Part shown: piece after piece, positions 26,208 to 27,984 of the stretch
Position numbering within the stretch: position 1 is the stretch's first letter
Layout: each line of letters begins with the position of its first letter
Assembly (NCBI GenBank): GCA_946480925.1
Contig: CAMLLU010000071.1
Location: forward strand, 1 to 27,984
Direction of reading: 5' to 3'
DNA from: an uncultured Rivibacter sp.
GTDB lineage: Bacteria; Pseudomonadota; Gammaproteobacteria; Burkholderiales; Burkholderiaceae
DNA length: 27,984 nucleotides
Notes under the pieces: generated by a model
What the model was told of the DNA's origin: nothing
The model's input: only the letters and a program-made list of their open reading frames with translations
Databases searched by the model: none
Position numbers and translations under genes: made by a program

Positions 26208-26873
26208 TTAGAGCGGCAGAACGTTCAAAAAGAAGCGCGCCAACCAGCCTATTCCCTGGGCTTCGGCCTGCTGGCCGCGCCCCTTGTGCTCGATGCGCAC
26301 GTTGGCGATCTGGGCCGAGGCCACGGTGTTGCCCGCCACGATGGCGCGCGGGTCCACCTGACCCGAAAAGCGCAGCACGTCGACGTTCTCGTTCACGCCG
26401 ATCTGCTTTTCGCCGGCGATCACGAGGTGGCCGTTGGGCAGCACGTCGACCACGGTGGCGGTGATGGTGCCCGAGAAGTTGTTGCTGCTTTCGGTGCTGC
26501 CCTTGCCCGCAAAGGTGTTGGACGAAGAACCCGAAGCCGAAGCCCGCGCGAACGAATTGGGGTTGATGCCCGGCAGCGCGGTGATGCCCGCCTCGAGCGC
26601 ACCGGTCTTGTCCACCGTGCTGGTGGACTTCTGGCTGGCCGTGACCTTCTCCACGATCTGCACCGTGAGCGTGTCGCCCACGAGGCGCGCGCGGTGGTCT
26701 TCGAACAGCGGCCGGTAGCTGGCCGCCTGGAAGATGGCGCCGTTGTTGACCTCCGGCTGCGACTGCACCTGCGGCCGCGCCGACATCTGCTCGGGCATGT
26801 CGACCTTGGGGCTCAAGGCGCCGCAGCCGGTGAGCAGGGCGGCTACAGCAAGGCAGGTGAAGCGAATGTTCAT
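26208..26873 (-). CDS. flgH: Flagellar L-ring lipoprotein FlgH
   Basis: FlgH forms the L ring, the outer-membrane bushing of the flagellar rod. The 221-residue product begins with a lipoprotein signal peptide and lipobox L14-T15-G16-C17, giving an N-acylated C17. Diagnostic strings follow: NNGAIFQAASYRPLFEDHRARLVGDTLTV, GSSSNTFAGKGST, LPNGHLVIAGEKQIGVNENVDVLRFSG and the C-terminal GWLARFFLNVLP. Length agrees with E. coli FlgH (232 aa). ATG 26873 is used rather than an in-frame ATG at 26900, since only the former puts a short basic n-region before the hydrophobic core. The SD is weak (GAGAA). It follows flgG by 131 bp that contain an extragenic repeat. Confidence 0.96.
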   Translation of the reverse strand: MNIRFTCLAVAALLTGCGALSPKVDMPEQMSARPQVQSQPEVNNGAIFQAASYRPLFEDHRARLVGDTLTVQIVEKVTASQKSTSTVDKTGALEAGITALPGINPNSFARASASGSSSNTFAGKGSTESSNNFSGTITATVVDVLPNGHLVIAGEKQIGVNENVDVLRFSGQVDPRAIVAGNTVASAQIANVRIEHKGRGQQAEAQGIGWLARFFLNVLPL

Positions 26874-26927
26874 GTGGGTTCTCGTGTGCCAAAGGGTCAA
26901 CTACCGCACACGGCCAACCAGTGGGGG

Positions 26928-27005
26928 CCGCGGATCCGGCTTTGCCGGTCCGCTGGCGCCGCCCCCTCGAGGGGGAGCGGCGAAGCCGCTACGGGGGGGA
27001 GTCAT
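26928..27005. repeat. Three-hairpin extragenic element, copy 2
   Basis: The second 78-bp copy, between flgG and flgH. It has a bulged CCGGC-TTT-GCCGG stem, a perfect CCCCTCGAGGGG palindrome, and a 6-bp stem (26976-26981/26985-26990) with a three-base loop. Against copy 1 the last stem differs by a swapped base pair (26980/26986 versus 24953/24959) that keeps pairing. The element ends at the first base of the flgG stop codon. Confidence 0.88.
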
Positions 27006-27787
27006 CAGAGCTGACCAAGGCGCTGCAGCATCTGGTCGGCGGTCTGGATGGCCTTGGAGTTGAGTTCGTAGGCGCGCTGGGTCTGGATCATCGAGACCAG
27101 TTCTTCGACCACGTTGACGTTGGACGTCTCGACGAAGCCTTGCGCCAGCTGGCCCAGCCCGTTGCCGCCCGGGGCGCCGGTGTTGGGCGTGCCGGAGGCG
27201 GCGGTTTCGGCGAAGAGGTTCTGGCCCTTGGGGTCGAGGCCCGCGGGGTTCACGAAGCTCGCGAGCTGCAGCTGCCCCACCGCCTGCGGCGTGGCCTGGC
27301 CGGGCAGCGCCACGCTCACCGTGCCGTCGTCGGCGATGGTGATGCTTTGCGCGTTGGCCGGGATGGTGATGCCCGGCTGCACGACGTAGCCGTTGTTCGT
27401 GACGAGCTGGCCTTGCGCATCGACCTGGAACGCGCCGTCGCGCGTGTAGCCGGTGGTGCCGTCGGGCAGCTGGATCTGAAAGAAGCCGTTGCCCTTGATG
27501 GCGAGGTCGAGCGGGTTGGTGCTCTGTTGCAGGTTGCCCTGCGAGAACTGGCGCGTGGTGGCGGCGGCCCGGGTGCCCAGGCCCACCTGCAGGCCGGTGG
27601 GCAGCTGCGTCTGCTCGGAGCTGTTGGCACCGGCCTGGCGCAGGTTCTGGTACATGAGGTCTTCGAACACGGCGTGCGAGCGCTTGTAGCCGTTGGTGGC
27701 CGAGTTCGCGAGGTTGTGCGAGATGTGGTCCAGCTGGGTCTGCTGGGCTTCCATGCCGGTCTTGGAGATCCAGAGGGAGCGCATCAT
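27005..27787 (-). CDS. flgG: Flagellar distal rod protein FlgG
   Basis: FlgG builds the distal rod that passes through the P and L rings. The 260-residue protein matches the family in length and motifs: N-terminal [44 protein letters not shown], the [35 protein letters not shown] block, and the C-terminal [37 protein letters not shown] helix of axial proteins. Two adjacent ATGs (27787 and 27784) are possible; most FlgG proteins start M-x-RSLW, which favours 27787. No good SD precedes either. It is the first complete flagellar gene of the operon in this window and is followed by flgH. Confidence 0.97.
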   Translation of the reverse strand: MMRSLWISKTGMEAQQTQLDHISHNLANSATNGYKRSHAVFEDLMYQNLRQAGANSSEQTQLPTGLQVGLGTRAAATTRQFSQGNLQQSTNPLDLAIKGNGFFQIQLPDGTTGYTRDGAFQVDAQGQLVTNNGYVVQPGITIPANAQSITIADDGTVSVALPGQATPQAVGQLQLASFVNPAGLDPKGQNLFAETAASGTPNTGAPGGNGLGQLAQGFVETSNVNVVEELVSMIQTQRAYELNSKAIQTADQMLQRLGQL

Positions 27788-27984
27788 GGTCGGGGCTCGT
27801 GCTTTCGGGGGTGATGGGCTGGATTCTTGGGGTTGGCGGGGGTGGGCTTTAGGAGGAATAAAGGGGGGAAGGCGTGGTTTCTTTGCTTTCGTGTTGATTC
27901 ATCTTGTCGATGTGGCAGCCCGCCGGGAGTCCGCCCCGGCAGGCGGGTAACTTTGGTGTTCACATCACTTCGCTACGCGAAATG
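27788..27984 (-). other. Region upstream of flgG with palindromes; no flgF
   Basis: These 197 bp hold no recognisable flagellar coding sequence; flgF, which normally ends a few bases before flgG, is not here. An imperfect GC palindrome lies at 27919-27947 (CCCGCC pairs with GGCGGG), and a small TTCGC-TAC-GCGAA hairpin lies near the window edge (27969-27981). A minus-strand frame reads like translated intergenic repeat (KVTRLPGRTPGG). No promoter could be assigned with confidence. Confidence 0.5.

Noticed and set aside
26874..26900. Longer FlgH starting at 26900
   Set aside because: The added residues precede a perfect lipoprotein signal peptide that begins at 26873.

Overview
The window looks like chromosomal DNA of a high-GC, motile, Gram-negative betaproteobacterium, most likely in the Burkholderiales (Rubrivivax/Leptothrix/Methylibium-like relatives fit, but the genus cannot be fixed from sequence alone). 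The reasons are the order rpsA-ihfB-lapA-lapB-rfaE1-hldD, the protein character of the flg genes, near-leaderless starts placed just behind a -10-like hexamer, and intergenic palindromes that I recall as common in this order. There are no RNA genes, CRISPR arrays, prophage genes or transposase genes.

Region 1 (1-5476, + strand): the 3' part of rpsA with a clear terminator, then ihfB, and a cell-envelope cluster: lapA-lapB (LPS assembly control) and rfaE1-hldD (ADP-heptose synthesis for the LPS core). The rfaE1-hldD junction has been rebuilt. A 25-bp direct repeat duplicates the start of hldD and brackets a long palindrome, leaving a decoy 34-codon ORF in front of the functional start.

Region 2 (5471-15004): a signalling block. 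Three tightly packed minus-strand genes encode a hybrid histidine kinase with HPt, a REC-PAS-GGDEF-EAL regulator and a GGDEF diguanylate cyclase. They read as a phosphorelay feeding c-di-GMP turnover. The kinase gene is split by an 11-bp tandem duplication that shifts the frame; removing one unit restores a single 1264-residue protein. A membrane histidine kinase is encoded divergently from what looks like a leaderless promoter.

Region 3 (15005-15324): a 320-bp scar holding the C-terminal remnants of a MarR regulator (minus) and of a Bug/TctC-type solute-binding protein (plus), abutting each other.

Region 4 (15325-20580, minus): a degenerate-EAL/HDOD protein, a large multi-PAS HisKA_2 histidine kinase and a REC-ANTAR response regulator. 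The kinase/ANTAR pair has the EutW/EutV architecture and predicts control by transcription antitermination. This set follows flgL at short spacing and may be read with the flagellar genes.

Region 5 (20617-27984, minus): flgG-flgH-flgI-flgJ-flgK-flgL, encoding the distal rod, L ring, P ring, rod-cap muramidase and the two hook-filament junction proteins. Every gap wider than about 100 bp in this operon is filled by extragenic palindromes. Two of these are 78-bp copies of one three-hairpin element, with a compensatory base-pair change between them. flgF is not found in the 197 bp available upstream of flgG.
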